A stretch of 64,000 bases of DNA from Verrucomicrobiota bacterium (GCA_030834165.1 JAURFU010000003.1:20860-84859), one strand, 5' to 3'; shown: positions 22,585 through 32,851, numbered from the stretch's first letter. Numbers and translations: made by a program. Notes: generated from the sequence alone by a model not told the origin.

Positions 22585-23643
22585 TCAGAGCGCGCAGCCC
22601 TGCTGCGTCTCGCGCGTCGGCCGGGCGATGAGGCCGCGGTGCGGTTCGTCCGGATAGGTCTCGCCCGCCCGAGCGCCCAGGAGGTGCGCGTCGCAGCACC
22701 TGAGGAGGTCGGCCAGGTTCTCGGTCCGGCGCATGTCATGGAGGAACTTGCCTTCGGTGTCCACGGCGAGGCCGATGAAGTTGAGGAATTTCTTGAGTCG
22801 TCCGGCCTGTTTCTCCGTGGCCTTGGCGGCGTCGCAGCATTCGTCGGCTAGCTCCTGGACGTAGGTCCGCACGTCGGCCAGCGTGGGCTTGAACGGCGTC
22901 AGGCCTTGCTGGACCTCGCGCCACTGGCGGAAGACCCACGGATTACGGATCGCATGGCGGCCCATCATCATGCCGTACGCCTTGGTGTCGGCGAGCAGAC
23001 GCTGGGCCTTGGCGGCTGAGGTGACGTCGCCGTTGGCGATGACGGGGCAGGGGACGGACGCGACGGCCCTGGCGATGGCGACGTAATCGACTTCCGACCA
23101 GTACAGGCCTTTGACGGTGCGTCCGTGCACGGTGAGGAGGTCGACCTGATGCTTGGCGACGATCGCGAGGATCTCATCGAAGCGTTCCTGTCCGTCGAAG
23201 CCGATGCGCATCTTGACCGTGAAGAGGCCGGGGATTTCCTGACGCATGGCGCCTAGGAGCTCGTTGATCTTGGCCGGGTCACGCAGGAGTCCGCCGCCGA
23301 CGTTCTTGCGGTACACCTTGGGCGCCGGGCAGCCCATGTTGAGGTCGATGCCGGCGACGGGGAGTTTCCGCAGTTCGCGGATGATCCGCAGCATGTGCGG
23401 GGTGTCCTCCCCGATGAGCTGCGCGAAGACCGGGCGCCCGGTGCCGTGGTTCACCACGGAATCGACGATGTGCTTCTCGGGCGTCGAGCTTTCGTGGACG
23501 CGGAAATACTCGGTCACGAACCAGTCGGGCGCGCCGCGCCGGCCGATGACGCGCATGAAGCCGGTGGTGGTCACGTCCTGCATCGGCGCGAGCACCGAGG
23601 GGCGCGTGCCGGCGACGACGGGCGTTGGCAACGGGCCGCTCAC
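22585..23643 (-). CDS. dus: tRNA-dihydrouridine synthase
   Basis: LAPMQDVT, GIDLNMGCPAPKV, TVHGRT, VIANGDV motifs. Confidence 0.93.
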   Translation of the reverse strand: MSGPLPTPVVAGTRPSVLAPMQDVTTTGFMRVIGRRGAPDWFVTEYFRVHESSTPEKHIVDSVVNHGTGRPVFAQLIGEDTPHMLRIIRELRKLPVAGIDLNMGCPAPKVYRKNVGGGLLRDPAKINELLGAMRQEIPGLFTVKMRIGFDGQERFDEILAIVAKHQVDLLTVHGRTVKGLYWSEVDYVAIARAVASVPCPVIANGDVTSAAKAQRLLADTKAYGMMMGRHAIRNPWVFRQWREVQQGLTPFKPTLADVRTYVQELADECCDAAKATEKQAGRLKKFLNFIGLAVDTEGKFLHDMRRTENLADLLRCCDAHLLGARAGETYPDEPHRGLIARPTRETQQGCAL

Positions 23644-24083
23644 GCCTGCTTGCGCAGACGCGCGAGCGTCTCCGTCATGTCGTCGCAGACGTCCAGCACG
23701 GCCTTGGCCACGAAGACCGGGCGCTTGGCCTTCACGGCGAGCACGAGGGCGTCGCTGGGGCGGGCGTCGACTTCCGCGACCTTGCGGGCGACGGGGCCGT
23801 CCTGGCCGAGCAGGATGCGGGCGAAGAAGACGCCGTCCTTGACGTCCACGATCGCGACATGGACCACCGCGGCGTCGAGGCCGAGCAGGAGATGGAGCAT
23901 CAGGTCATGGGACTGAGGGCGGTCGGGGATGCGGCCGTCCAAGGCGCCCTGCAGTGCTTCGCCGACGGCGGGGTCGACCTGGATGAACATGGTCTTGAGG
24001 GCGGTCACGAGGAACACGGCGCTGCCTCCCTTGACGGGGATGACCTCGATGCCGGTGACGGGCACTGCCTCCAACTTGCTCAT
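23640..24083 (-). CDS. Bifunctional nuclease family protein (DUF151)
   Basis: Start ATG at 24083; DARPSDALVLAVKAKRPVFVA motif. Confidence 0.85.
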   Translation of the reverse strand: MSKLEAVPVTGIEVIPVKGGSAVFLVTALKTMFIQVDPAVGEALQGALDGRIPDRPQSHDLMLHLLLGLDAAVVHVAIVDVKDGVFFARILLGQDGPVARKVAEVDARPSDALVLAVKAKRPVFVAKAVLDVCDDMTETLARLRKQA

Positions 24084-24191
24084 GCCGCAAAGTGTGCCCG
24101 CCGCGGCCTCCCCGCAAGCCCTCGCTGCTTTTCCGGCCGTCGGACCCGAGGGTTGCCTTGAAATCCGCCCCCGTTCCCGCAGGATGTCGGC

Positions 24192-26297
24192 GTGCATCCC
24201 TTCCTCGCCGACGACTTCCTTTTCGACTGGAGCCTCCTCAAGCCGGAACACGTCGAGCCGGATATCCGTGAGGCCTTGCGCCGCGCCCGCGCCAACGTCG
24301 ACGCGTTCAAGCAGACCAAGGAGGCCGACCTGACCTACGCGAAGGTGCTCCTCGGTTTCGAAGCCACGACCAAAGAGCTGTCCCGCGCCTGGGGACTGGT
24401 CTCGCACCTGGATTCGGTCCTCAACTCCCCGGAGCTGCGCAAGGCCTACAACGCGATGATGCCCGAGGTCACGGCGTTCTTCACGTCGCTGACGCTCGAT
24501 CCCGAACTTTGGGCGGTCTTCAAGGCGTATGCCGCCACCGCCGACGCGAAGGCCCTCACGGGCGTCCGCCGTCGCTTCCTCGAGGAGACGATGGCTGACT
24601 TCGAGGAGAACGGCGCCGACCTGCCCGCCGAAGGGAAGGCCCGCCTCGCCACGTTGAACGCCCAGCTGGCCGAGAAGACGCAGAAGTATTCCGAGAACGT
24701 CCTCGATTCGACCAACGCCTGGGAGCTCTTCATCGACGATGAGAAGCGCCTCGCCGGCCTGCCCGCCAGCGCGCTCGCCGCGGCGAAGCAGTCCGCGACC
24801 GCGAAGGGTAAGCCGGAGGCCTGGCGCTTCACGCTGCAGTCCCCGTCGGTCTTCCCCGTGCTCCAATACGCCGACGACGAAGACCTCCGCCGCCGGTGCT
24901 GGGAAGGCCTCGGTCAGGTCGGCCTGAAGGCCCCTTGGGACAACACCGCGCTCGTCGGCGAGATCCTCGCCCTCCGCCACGAGAAGGCCCGTCTGCTCGG
25001 CAAGAAGCACTTCGCCGACTTCACCACCGCCCGCCGCATGGCCCGCACCGGCGAGACCGCGCTGAAGTTCATCGAGGACATCGGCCGGCGCATCCGTCCG
25101 AAGTTCCAGGCCGAAGGCGTCGAGCTCGAGCAATACCGCGCCGCCAAGGCCGGCGACGCGCTCCGTTCGCTGCATCCGTGGGAATTCGGCTACTGGTCCG
25201 AGAAGATGCGCCGCGAGAAATATGATTTCGACGACGAGGCGCTGCGTCCGTGGTTCCCGGTCGACGGCGTGATCGCCGGCATGTTCCGCCTCTTCGGCGG
25301 GCTCTTCGGCATCCAGGTCGTCGCCCGCGACACCTATCACGTCGACCAGGCCACCGGCGCGAAGACCGTGGTCCGCGCCGCCGAACCGCGCGTCGAAGGC
25401 GCCCCGATCTGCGTCTGGCATCCCGAGGTGCGCTTCTACGAAGTGCGCGACGGCGACCGCCTGCTGGGCTCTTTCTACACCGACTGGTTCCCGCGCGAGT
25501 CGAAGAGGGGAGGGGCTTGGATGAACTTCTTCCGTACCGGCGGACCTCGTCCCGACGGCTCGTTCGCCCCGCATCTCGGCCTGATGTGCGGCAACTTCAC
25601 GCCGCCCGTCGCCGGCAAGCAGGCGCTGCTCAACCACGACGAGGTCACCACGGTCTTCCACGAGTTCGGCCACCTGCTCCATCACCTCCTCAGCGAAGTC
25701 GAGGTCGAATCCCTCTCCGGCGTGCGCGTCGCCTGGGACTTCGTCGAACTGCCCTCGCAGATCCTGGAGAACTGGTGCTGGGAGGAGGAATCCCTCGCCG
25801 TCTTCGCCCGTCATCATGAGACCGGCGCCCCGCTGCCGTCCGACCTGCTCGCCAAGCTCGACGCCGCCGCGAACTTCCGCTCGGCCTCCGTCTGCATGCG
25901 CCAGCTGGCCTTCTCCAAGCTCGACCTCGACCTGCACATCCGGGCCGAGGAACTCCGCGGACGCGACCTCGACGCCCATTGGAACGAGGACTTCGCCGAC
26001 TGGCAGGCCCGGACCACCCGCCGGGGACCCGCCATGGCCCGCCGGTTCAACCACCTCTTCTCGGATGCCACGGGGTATGCCGCGGGTTATTATTCGTATA
26101 AGTGGGCCGAAGCCCTCGAGGCCGACGCCTTCACCCGCTTCCTCAAGGAGGGGGTCCTCAACCCCGAGGTCGGCCGCGAACTCCGGACCAAGGTCCTGGC
26201 CAAGGGCAACTCCGAGCCGGCCGAGAAACTCTTCCGGGATTTCATGGGCCGGGACCTCGATCCGGAGGCCTTGCTGGAGCGCGACGGGCTGGCCTGA
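24192..26297 (+). CDS. prlC: M3 family metallopeptidase (oligopeptidase A-like)
   Basis: VFHEFGHLLHHLLSEVE zinc site; GTG start. Confidence 0.92.
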   Translation: MHPFLADDFLFDWSLLKPEHVEPDIREALRRARANVDAFKQTKEADLTYAKVLLGFEATTKELSRAWGLVSHLDSVLNSPELRKAYNAMMPEVTAFFTSLTLDPELWAVFKAYAATADAKALTGVRRRFLEETMADFEENGADLPAEGKARLATLNAQLAEKTQKYSENVLDSTNAWELFIDDEKRLAGLPASALAAAKQSATAKGKPEAWRFTLQSPSVFPVLQYADDEDLRRRCWEGLGQVGLKAPWDNTALVGEILALRHEKARLLGKKHFADFTTARRMARTGETALKFIEDIGRRIRPKFQAEGVELEQYRAAKAGDALRSLHPWEFGYWSEKMRREKYDFDDEALRPWFPVDGVIAGMFRLFGGLFGIQVVARDTYHVDQATGAKTVVRAAEPRVEGAPICVWHPEVRFYEVRDGDRLLGSFYTDWFPRESKRGGAWMNFFRTGGPRPDGSFAPHLGLMCGNFTPPVAGKQALLNHDEVTTVFHEFGHLLHHLLSEVEVESLSGVRVAWDFVELPSQILENWCWEEESLAVFARHHETGAPLPSDLLAKLDAAANFRSASVCMRQLAFSKLDLDLHIRAEELRGRDLDAHWNEDFADWQARTTRRGPAMARRFNHLFSDATGYAAGYYSYKWAEALEADAFTRFLKEGVLNPEVGRELRTKVLAKGNSEPAEKLFRDFMGRDLDPEALLERDGLA

Positions 26298-26402
26298 GCC
26301 CGCCCGCCCCCGTCCGGTGCCCTGAAACCCGCAATAATTGGGTAACGGAGGCTTATTCCCCTTGCACAAGGGCCTATTTTCCTATGCGTAAGGCCTTTAC
26401 AG

Positions 26403-28304
26403 ATGAATCTCCGTAACATCGCAGTCATTGCTCACGTCGACCATGGCAAAACGACCCTGACCGACCGACTCCTCTACCAGTCCGGCATGTTCCGTGCCGA
26501 GGACCTCGACAAGCTCGCCGGCGGCCAGCACGGCCTGATCATGGACTCGGGCGACCTCGAGCGCGAACGCGGCATCACGATCACCGCCAAGAACTGCGCG
26601 ATCAAGTGGACCGACCCCCGCGACAAGAAGGAATATAAGATCAACCTGATCGACACCCCGGGCCACGCCGACTTCGGCGGCGAAGTCGAACGCGTGCTCA
26701 ACATGGCCGACGGTTGCCTCCTCGTCGTCGACTCCTTCGAAGGCCCGATGCCCCAGACCCGCTTCGTGCTCTCGAAGGCGCTCGCCCTCGGCCTGAAGCC
26801 CATCGTCGTCATCAACAAGATCGACAAGCCGTCCGCCCGTCCGGACGCCGTCGTCAACGAAGTCTTCGACCTCCTCGTCGCCCTCGACGCCCCGGAGTCC
26901 GCCCTCGACTTCCCGATCGTCTACGCTTCCGGCCGCGAAGGCTGGGGCACCCTCGACCGCGCCAAGACCGTCGAAGGCCAGCGTCCGAAGGACCTGATGG
27001 ACCTCTTCTACACCATCGTCGACAAGATCCCCGAGCCGTACGCCGAAGGTTCCTCCCGTGGCGCCGCCGCCGGTTTCAAGTCCCGCGCCGAAGCCCTCGC
27101 CAACCCCCTCCAGATCATGGTGACCGCCATGCTTTACTCCGACTACGTCGGTCGTATCGCCGTCGGTCGCGTGACCGCCGGTAAGATCGCCCCGGGCATG
27201 CCTGTGATGATGGTCACCCGCGCGGGTGAGCAGCATAAGCAGCGCGTCCTCGAAATCGAAGTCTTCGAGGCCCTCGGCCGCGTCAAGGCCCAGGAAGTCT
27301 CCGCCGGCGACATCTGCGCCGTCATCGGCCTCGACCATGTCGAGATCGGCGCGACCATCACCGACATCGAAGACCCCCGCCCGATGCCGCCCGTCAGCGT
27401 CGACGAGCCCACCGTGACCATGGCCTTCCGCGTCAACGACTCGCCCTTCGCCGGTCGCGACGGTAAGTTCGTCACCGGCCGCCAGGTCGGCGAACGCCTC
27501 GTCAAGGAACTTGAGAAGAACGTCGCCCTCCGCGTCGACCGCGAAGCCGGCGCCGACGCCTGGAAGGTCTCGGGCCGCGGCCTGATGCACCTCGGCGTGC
27601 TCATCGAGACCATGCGTCGCGAAGGCTACGAACTCTCCGTCGGTAAGCCCGAAGTGATCATGAAGACCATCGACGGCGTCCAGTGCGAGCCCGTCGAGAC
27701 CCTCGCGGTCGACTGCCCGGAAGCCTCCCAGAGCGACGTGATGTCCCTCGTCCTCGGCCGTCGCGGCGAGCTCCGCTCGATGGACGCCAAGGCCGGCACC
27801 AGCGGCTGGATCCACATGGAATTCAAGGTCCCGTCCCGCGCCCTCTTCGGCCTGCGCACCCTGATGCTCACCACCACCCGGGGCGAAGCCGTCATGTACC
27901 ATAACCTCCTCGGTTACGAGCCCGTCAAGGGCGAGGCCCCGCGTCGCGCCGCCGGCGTGATGATCGGTGGCGAAGCCGGTGCCGTCACCGCCTACTCCCT
28001 CGACCGTCTGTACGACCGTGGCGACTTCTTCGTGAAGCCGGCCGACGAGATCTACATGGGCCAGATCGTGGGCGAGCATTGCAAGGACAACGACCTCGAG
28101 ATCAACCTCGTCATCAACAAGAAGCTCTCCAACGTGCGCGCTTCCGGTTCCGACGACGCCGCCAAGATCAAGCCTACCCGCCAGATGTCCCTCGAGGCCT
28201 GCCTCGAATACATCGAGTCCGACGAGCTGGTCGAGATCACCCCGAACTTCATCCGCATGCGCAAGCGCTGGCTGACGGAGAACGAGCGCAAGCGTAACTC
28301 GTAA
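26403..28304 (+). CDS. typA: Translational GTPase TypA/BipA
   Basis: NIAVIAHVDHGKTTLTDRLLYQSGMF; DSGDLERERGITITAKN; full-length 633 aa. Confidence 0.97.
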   Translation: MNLRNIAVIAHVDHGKTTLTDRLLYQSGMFRAEDLDKLAGGQHGLIMDSGDLERERGITITAKNCAIKWTDPRDKKEYKINLIDTPGHADFGGEVERVLNMADGCLLVVDSFEGPMPQTRFVLSKALALGLKPIVVINKIDKPSARPDAVVNEVFDLLVALDAPESALDFPIVYASGREGWGTLDRAKTVEGQRPKDLMDLFYTIVDKIPEPYAEGSSRGAAAGFKSRAEALANPLQIMVTAMLYSDYVGRIAVGRVTAGKIAPGMPVMMVTRAGEQHKQRVLEIEVFEALGRVKAQEVSAGDICAVIGLDHVEIGATITDIEDPRPMPPVSVDEPTVTMAFRVNDSPFAGRDGKFVTGRQVGERLVKELEKNVALRVDREAGADAWKVSGRGLMHLGVLIETMRREGYELSVGKPEVIMKTIDGVQCEPVETLAVDCPEASQSDVMSLVLGRRGELRSMDAKAGTSGWIHMEFKVPSRALFGLRTLMLTTTRGEAVMYHNLLGYEPVKGEAPRRAAGVMIGGEAGAVTAYSLDRLYDRGDFFVKPADEIYMGQIVGEHCKDNDLEINLVINKKLSNVRASGSDDAAKIKPTRQMSLEACLEYIESDELVEITPNFIRMRKRWLTENERKRNS

Positions 28305-28313
28305 GCCGTCCGC

Positions 28314-28763
28314 TCAGCCCGCCAGGATCAGCTCAAACCGATGACCGCCATCCGCCAGGATGGCGGTTTTCATTTGCCAGCGTGCCGAGGGGAGGCGCGC
28401 GGCCACCTTCTCCGGCCATTCCACGATCACGTTCCAGGGCGACTTCGCCAGGTCCCAGATAAGGAGGTCGTCGAAGGCCTCCGGCCGCGTCAGCCGATAG
28501 GCGTCGACGTGGAAGACCTGCCGCTTGCCCTCGTAGACGTTCAGGAGGGCGAAGGAGGGGCTGGTGATGTCGCCCGTGACGCCCAGGCCGCGGACGAGGC
28601 CGCGCACGAAGGTCGTCTTGCCCGCGCCGAGGTCGCCCTCGAGCGCCAGCACGGTGTCCGCGGGCAGCAGGGCCGCGAACGCCTCGGCGGCCCGCTCGGT
28701 CTCTTCGCCCGAACGGGTGACGAGTCCGGCGGTCCAGGTCGCGAGTGCGGCGGGGGAGCCCAT
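28314..28763 (-). CDS. tsaE: tRNA threonylcarbamoyladenosine biosynthesis protein TsaE
   Basis: LEGDLGAGKTTFVRGLVRGLG, SPSFALLNVYEG, FHVDAYRL. Confidence 0.95.
   Translation of the reverse strand: MGSPAALATWTAGLVTRSGEETERAAEAFAALLPADTVLALEGDLGAGKTTFVRGLVRGLGVTGDITSPSFALLNVYEGKRQVFHVDAYRLTRPEAFDDLLIWDLAKSPWNVIVEWPEKVAARLPSARWQMKTAILADGGHRFELILAG
28345..28370 (+). terminator. Rho-independent terminator of typA, inside the tsaE 3' coding region
   Basis: CCGCCATCC-GCCA-GGATGGCGG-TTTT. Confidence 0.75.
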
Positions 28764-28803
28764 GGACGCAGTCTTTGTCCCCGCTTATCGTCAGGCAACC
28801 CGC

Positions 28804-28834
28804 AAACAAAAGACCCGGCCGTACGGCCGGGTCT
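28804..28834 (-). terminator. Rho-independent terminator downstream of oxidoreductase pair
   Basis: AGACCCGGCC-GTAC-GGCCGGGTCT then TTTGTTTG on minus strand. Confidence 0.75.
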
Positions 28835-28855
28835 GAGGGGCGCGTGGCGCGTCGC

Positions 28856-30310
28856 TTACGAGACGATGCCGAGGGGCTTGATGGTCTTCCAGCCGCCGCG
28901 GGTGAAGTCGGGGCACTGGATCGGCATGCTGCCGTCCTTCACGGAGCGGGCGGAGAGCTCGAGGATCGAGGACCAGTCCGCGGCGTCGTAGACGGTCATG
29001 TCCGGGGTGATGCCCTGGCGCAGGCAGTCGAGCATGCGGTAGTTCATCACGAAATCCATGCCGCCGTGGCCGCCGATCTTCTTGCCGAGTTCGCCGATCT
29101 TCTTGATGAGCGGGTGCTGGTTCTCCTTCATGAAGGCGGTGAGCTTCTCCTTCTCGAAGGTCCACTCGTGGCTGTTGACCTTGGCGCCCTTGATGAGCGG
29201 GTGCTTGTTGTCGGCGTCGACGGCCAGGCGGGCGGGGTAGCCGAAGAACGTGGCCTGGGTGCCGCAGAGGGCGTTGATGCGCGAGTAGGGGCGGGGGCTC
29301 ACGACGTCATGCTGGATCATGATGGTGCGGCCGAGCTGCGTCTTGATGATCGAGGTGTTCATGTCGCCGCAGACGAACTTCTCGTCCTTGTGCTTGCCCT
29401 TGTTCGGCTGGTGCTTGTCGCGGAACTGGGTGAGGTTGAACTCCGGCGAGGAGACGGAGACGACGAACTTGAACGCGTCACCGCGGCCGATGTTCAGGTA
29501 CTGCGCCACCGGGCCGAGGCCGTGGGTGGGATACAGGTTGCCGTCCATGAAGCGATGGTAGTCGCGGCGCCAGTCGCCTTCGCTGCCGAGCGCCCAGAGG
29601 ACGCCGCCGGCGAGGTTGTGGATGTAGGCGCACTCGGCGTGCTTGAGGTCGCCGAAGAAGCCCTGGCGGGCGAGGTTCAGGACGAAGAGTTCTTCTTCGC
29701 CGTAGCAGCAGTTCTCGATGATCGCGCAATGGCGCTGGGTCTTCTCGGACATGTCCACGAGCTGCCAGCACTCGTCGACGGTGACGGCGGCGGAGACTTC
29801 GATGAAGACGTGTTTGCCGTGCTCCATGGCCTTGAGGGCCATCGGGACGTGCCACTCCCACGGGGTGGAGACGTAGACGACGTCGATGTCATCGCGGGCG
29901 ACCAGCTTCTCCCAGGCGTTCTCGTCGCCGAAGTACATCGCGGGCTCCTTGCCGGTCTTCTTCTTGACGTTCTCGGCGGCGCCCTTGGCGCGCTGTTCGA
30001 CGATGTCGCAGACGGCGACGACTTCCGCGAAGGGGATGTTGGCGGCGGAGTTCACGTGGCCGCGGCCGCGGTTGAGGCCGATGAAGCCGCAGCGGACCTT
30101 CTCGGTGGGCTTGGTCGTGAGATCCCAGACGGGCTTGTTGCCGGCCGGGCGGGGACGCGTGACGGAGATGTCGGTCGCTCCGAGGAGCTTGAGGTCACGA
30201 GGGTCGGGTTTGGCTTCGGCGGACGGCACGGCGCTGAGGCCGAGGCCGAGGCCGGCGAGGGCGCCGAGTTTGAGGAAGTCGCGACGGTGGGGGTTTTCGG
30301 GGAGGTTCAT
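28856..30310 (-). CDS. Gfo/Idh/MocA family oxidoreductase with Tat signal
   Basis: RRDFLKLGALAGLGLGLSA, VRCGFIGLNRGRGHVNSA, VVYVSTPWEWHVPMALKAMEHGKHVFIEV. Confidence 0.9.
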   Translation of the reverse strand: MNLPENPHRRDFLKLGALAGLGLGLSAVPSAEAKPDPRDLKLLGATDISVTRPRPAGNKPVWDLTTKPTEKVRCGFIGLNRGRGHVNSAANIPFAEVVAVCDIVEQRAKGAAENVKKKTGKEPAMYFGDENAWEKLVARDDIDVVYVSTPWEWHVPMALKAMEHGKHVFIEVSAAVTVDECWQLVDMSEKTQRHCAIIENCCYGEEELFVLNLARQGFFGDLKHAECAYIHNLAGGVLWALGSEGDWRRDYHRFMDGNLYPTHGLGPVAQYLNIGRGDAFKFVVSVSSPEFNLTQFRDKHQPNKGKHKDEKFVCGDMNTSIIKTQLGRTIMIQHDVVSPRPYSRINALCGTQATFFGYPARLAVDADNKHPLIKGAKVNSHEWTFEKEKLTAFMKENQHPLIKKIGELGKKIGGHGGMDFVMNYRMLDCLRQGITPDMTVYDAADWSSILELSARSVKDGSMPIQCPDFTRGGWKTIKPLGIVS

Positions 30311-30414
30311 TGGGATAGGGTGGTGAGCGGTTGGCTGAGGGTGAAATCCAGGACACGAGGGCCGGAGGGCCTGAAGTCACGAGGAAATGATGCCGAGGTT
30401 ATGTCGGTGGAGAG

Positions 30415-31875
30415 TCAGGAGACGATGGGGAGGGGATTGAGGTTCTTCCAGCCGCCGCGGGTGAAATCGGGATAAGCGACGGGGATGCTGCCGTCACGCA
30501 CCGAACGGTCGGAAAGGTCGAGGAGGGCGGACCAGGACGCGGCGTCGTAGACGGTGAGGTCCGGGGTGATGCCTTGGCGCACGCAGTCGAGGAAGCGGTA
30601 GTTCATGACATGATCCATGCCGCCGTGGCCGCCGACCTTCTTGGCGTCGGCGAGCAGCTTGGTCAGCAGCGGATGGCGGTTGGCCTCCATGAACTTCTTG
30701 AGTTTCTCGCCTTCGTAAGACCAGGAGTGGCTGTTCCGCTTCTCCTTCGGGTCGAGCAGCGGGCTGGCGTTGTCCGCGTCGATCGCCAGGCGGTTCGGGT
30801 AGCCCGCGAAGGTCGCCAACGAGCCGCTGAGCAGGTTGCCGCGCGTGTAGGGGCGCGGGCTGGTGTTGTCGTGCTGGACGACGATCGTGCGGCCGAGCTC
30901 GGTCTTCACGATCGTGGTGCTCATGTCGCCGTTGACGAAGGTTTCGTCCTTCGAGCGGTCGCGCTCGGGTTTCAGGCGTTCGCGCAGCTGGGTGAGGCCG
31001 AATTCCGGCGACGAGACCGAGACGGCGAACTTGAACGCATCGCCTCGTCCCACGCCCATGTATTGGGCGATGGTGCCGAGGCCGTGGGTGGGGTAGAGGT
31101 TGCCCTGGAGGAGGGTCGAATAACGACGACGCCAGTCGCGGGCGGCATCGAGGAAGCTCGCGCCGGGCTTGCCGCGCTGGTCATGGATGTAGGCGCACTC
31201 GCCATGCTTGAGGTCGCCGAAGAAGCCTTGGCGCTGGAGGTTCAGGACGAAGAGCTCCTCTTCGCCGTAGCAGCAGTTCTCGAGGATCGGGCAATGACGC
31301 TGGTATTTCTCGGAGGCGTCGACGATGTCCCAGCATTCGTCGACCGTCAGGCCGCAGTTCACTTCGACGAAGGCATGCTTGCCCAGCTCCATCGCGCGGA
31401 CGGCCATCGGCTTGTGCCATTCCCAAGGGGTGGCGACATACACGACGTCGAGATCGTCGCGCGCGACGAGTTTCTCCCAGGCGTTTTCGTCGCCGCTGTA
31501 GAGGGCCGGCGTCTTGCCGGTCTTCTTGCGGACGACCTCGGCCTGGGCCTGCGCGCGTTCGTCCAGGATGTCGCAGAGCGCGACGACTTCCACGAAGGGC
31601 GTGGCGACGCAGGAGGCGACATGGGCGCGGCCGCGATTGAGGCCGATGATGCCGACGCGGATCTTCTCCTGCGGCTTGGTCGTGAGGTCCCAGACCGGCT
31701 TGTTGCCGGCCGGGCGCGGACGGATCGCGCCCATCTCCGCGGCGGCGCGACGCGTCAGCTGCGCCGGGTCGGGCTTAGCCTCCGCGGAAGGAAGCGCGGC
31801 GAGGCCCAGGCCCAGGCCGGCGAGGGCGCTGTGCTTGAGGAAATCTCGGCGGCTGCCGTGTGCGGGGGAGCTCAT
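30415..31875 (-). CDS. Gfo/Idh/MocA family oxidoreductase with Tat signal, paralog of preceding gene
   Basis: Start ATG at 31875 (MSSPAHGSRRDFLKHSALAG); sequence closely parallels 28856-30310 product. Confidence 0.9.
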   Translation of the reverse strand: MSSPAHGSRRDFLKHSALAGLGLGLAALPSAEAKPDPAQLTRRAAAEMGAIRPRPAGNKPVWDLTTKPQEKIRVGIIGLNRGRAHVASCVATPFVEVVALCDILDERAQAQAEVVRKKTGKTPALYSGDENAWEKLVARDDLDVVYVATPWEWHKPMAVRAMELGKHAFVEVNCGLTVDECWDIVDASEKYQRHCPILENCCYGEEELFVLNLQRQGFFGDLKHGECAYIHDQRGKPGASFLDAARDWRRRYSTLLQGNLYPTHGLGTIAQYMGVGRGDAFKFAVSVSSPEFGLTQLRERLKPERDRSKDETFVNGDMSTTIVKTELGRTIVVQHDNTSPRPYTRGNLLSGSLATFAGYPNRLAIDADNASPLLDPKEKRNSHSWSYEGEKLKKFMEANRHPLLTKLLADAKKVGGHGGMDHVMNYRFLDCVRQGITPDLTVYDAASWSALLDLSDRSVRDGSIPVAYPDFTRGGWKNLNPLPIVS

Positions 31876-31953
31876 GGGGCTTGAGCGGGGTGCCATCACG
31901 ACAGCAAAGGCCGGCCGTGGTTGCAACGGATTTGGCCGCTCAGCCTCGTCAAA

Positions 31954-32529
31954 TCACCAACTTATGAAGCCTTGGGCTCCTTTAATCCCGAACACCGCCA
32001 GATTACGCACGGTATGGGCCATAAAACAGGGGAGCAGGGAACGGTCCGGATTCAGCGGATTGAAACGCACGACGTAGAGCCAGAGCGAGGTGATGAACGC
32101 GAAGACGGCGTTCAGCTTTCCTTCGGTCGTGCTGAGGTCGAAGTTATGGATGAGCGCGAAGACCAGCGAACCGATGATCATCAGCGCGAGCAGTTTTCGT
32201 CCGACGAGTTCGCCCGGGGCGACGAAGCCGCGGAACAAGGCCTCCTCGACGACGGAAGCGCCGAGCAGCTGGAACAGGAAGACCGCAGGCAGGATGCTCT
32301 GCTGGTCGGTCAGTCCCATGCGCTTCTCGACCGCGGCTTCCGCGACGGTGATCAGCAGCGCGCCGGCGCCGGCGGCGAAGTAAGCGGCGGTCGGCGCGTA
32401 GGTCGTGCCGGGCCAGAACTTCTCGGACTCGCCGCTCAGGCGACGCTTGCGGCGTTCGCGCGCCCAGGCGACGAGCACGAAGAGCCCGAGCGCGGAGTAG
32501 AGCAGTCCTTTGGCGGCGGTCAGGTCCAT
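31954..32529 (-). CDS. CPBP-family intramembrane metalloprotease-like protein
   Basis: SVVEEALFRGF motif plus later FALIHNF and CFMAHTVRNL. Confidence 0.85.
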   Translation of the reverse strand: MDLTAAKGLLYSALGLFVLVAWARERRKRRLSGESEKFWPGTTYAPTAAYFAAGAGALLITVAEAAVEKRMGLTDQQSILPAVFLFQLLGASVVEEALFRGFVAPGELVGRKLLALMIIGSLVFALIHNFDLSTTEGKLNAVFAFITSLWLYVVRFNPLNPDRSLLPCFMAHTVRNLAVFGIKGAQGFISW

Positions 32530-32533
32530 GAGG

Positions 32534-32851
32534 TCAGCGGACGCCGAGCACCCAGGCCCGATAGGCGGGCGAGGCGTGGTCGGCGGCGAAAGCCAGCCAC
32601 TGCGGGACGGCGTAAGGATGGCGGGCGTGCACCCAGGCTTCGAGGTCGGCGCCCTTGGTCGCGGCGAACTTGAAGGTCACGCGGTATTCCTCCTCGTTCT
32701 CGACGTTGCCTTCCCAGACGTAGTGGGAGCGGGTCGGTCCGTCGACCTGCGCGCAGGCGGCGAGTCCGGCCGCGACCGCGTCGGCGGCGAGGCGGTCCGC
32801 TTCCTCGCGCGAGGGCAGGGTGGTCAGGGCGATGGCGACGGACTCAGTCAT
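32534..32851 (-). CDS. cutA: Divalent cation tolerance protein CutA
   Basis: ACAQVDGPTRSHYVWEGNVENEEEYRVTFKF. Confidence 0.9.
   Translation of the reverse strand: MTESVAIALTTLPSREEADRLAADAVAAGLAACAQVDGPTRSHYVWEGNVENEEEYRVTFKFAATKGADLEAWVHARHPYAVPQWLAFAADHASPAYRAWVLGVR

Noticed and set aside
23640-26369. 909-aa minus-strand ORF
   Set aside because: Only its last 147 codons (DUF151 protein, ATG at 24083) look real; the rest is an antisense shadow of the M3 peptidase gene in GC-rich DNA.
26298-26402. Possible riboswitch or sRNA before typA
   Set aside because: Only short imperfect repeats (CTTGCACAAG) seen; insufficient to support a structured RNA.
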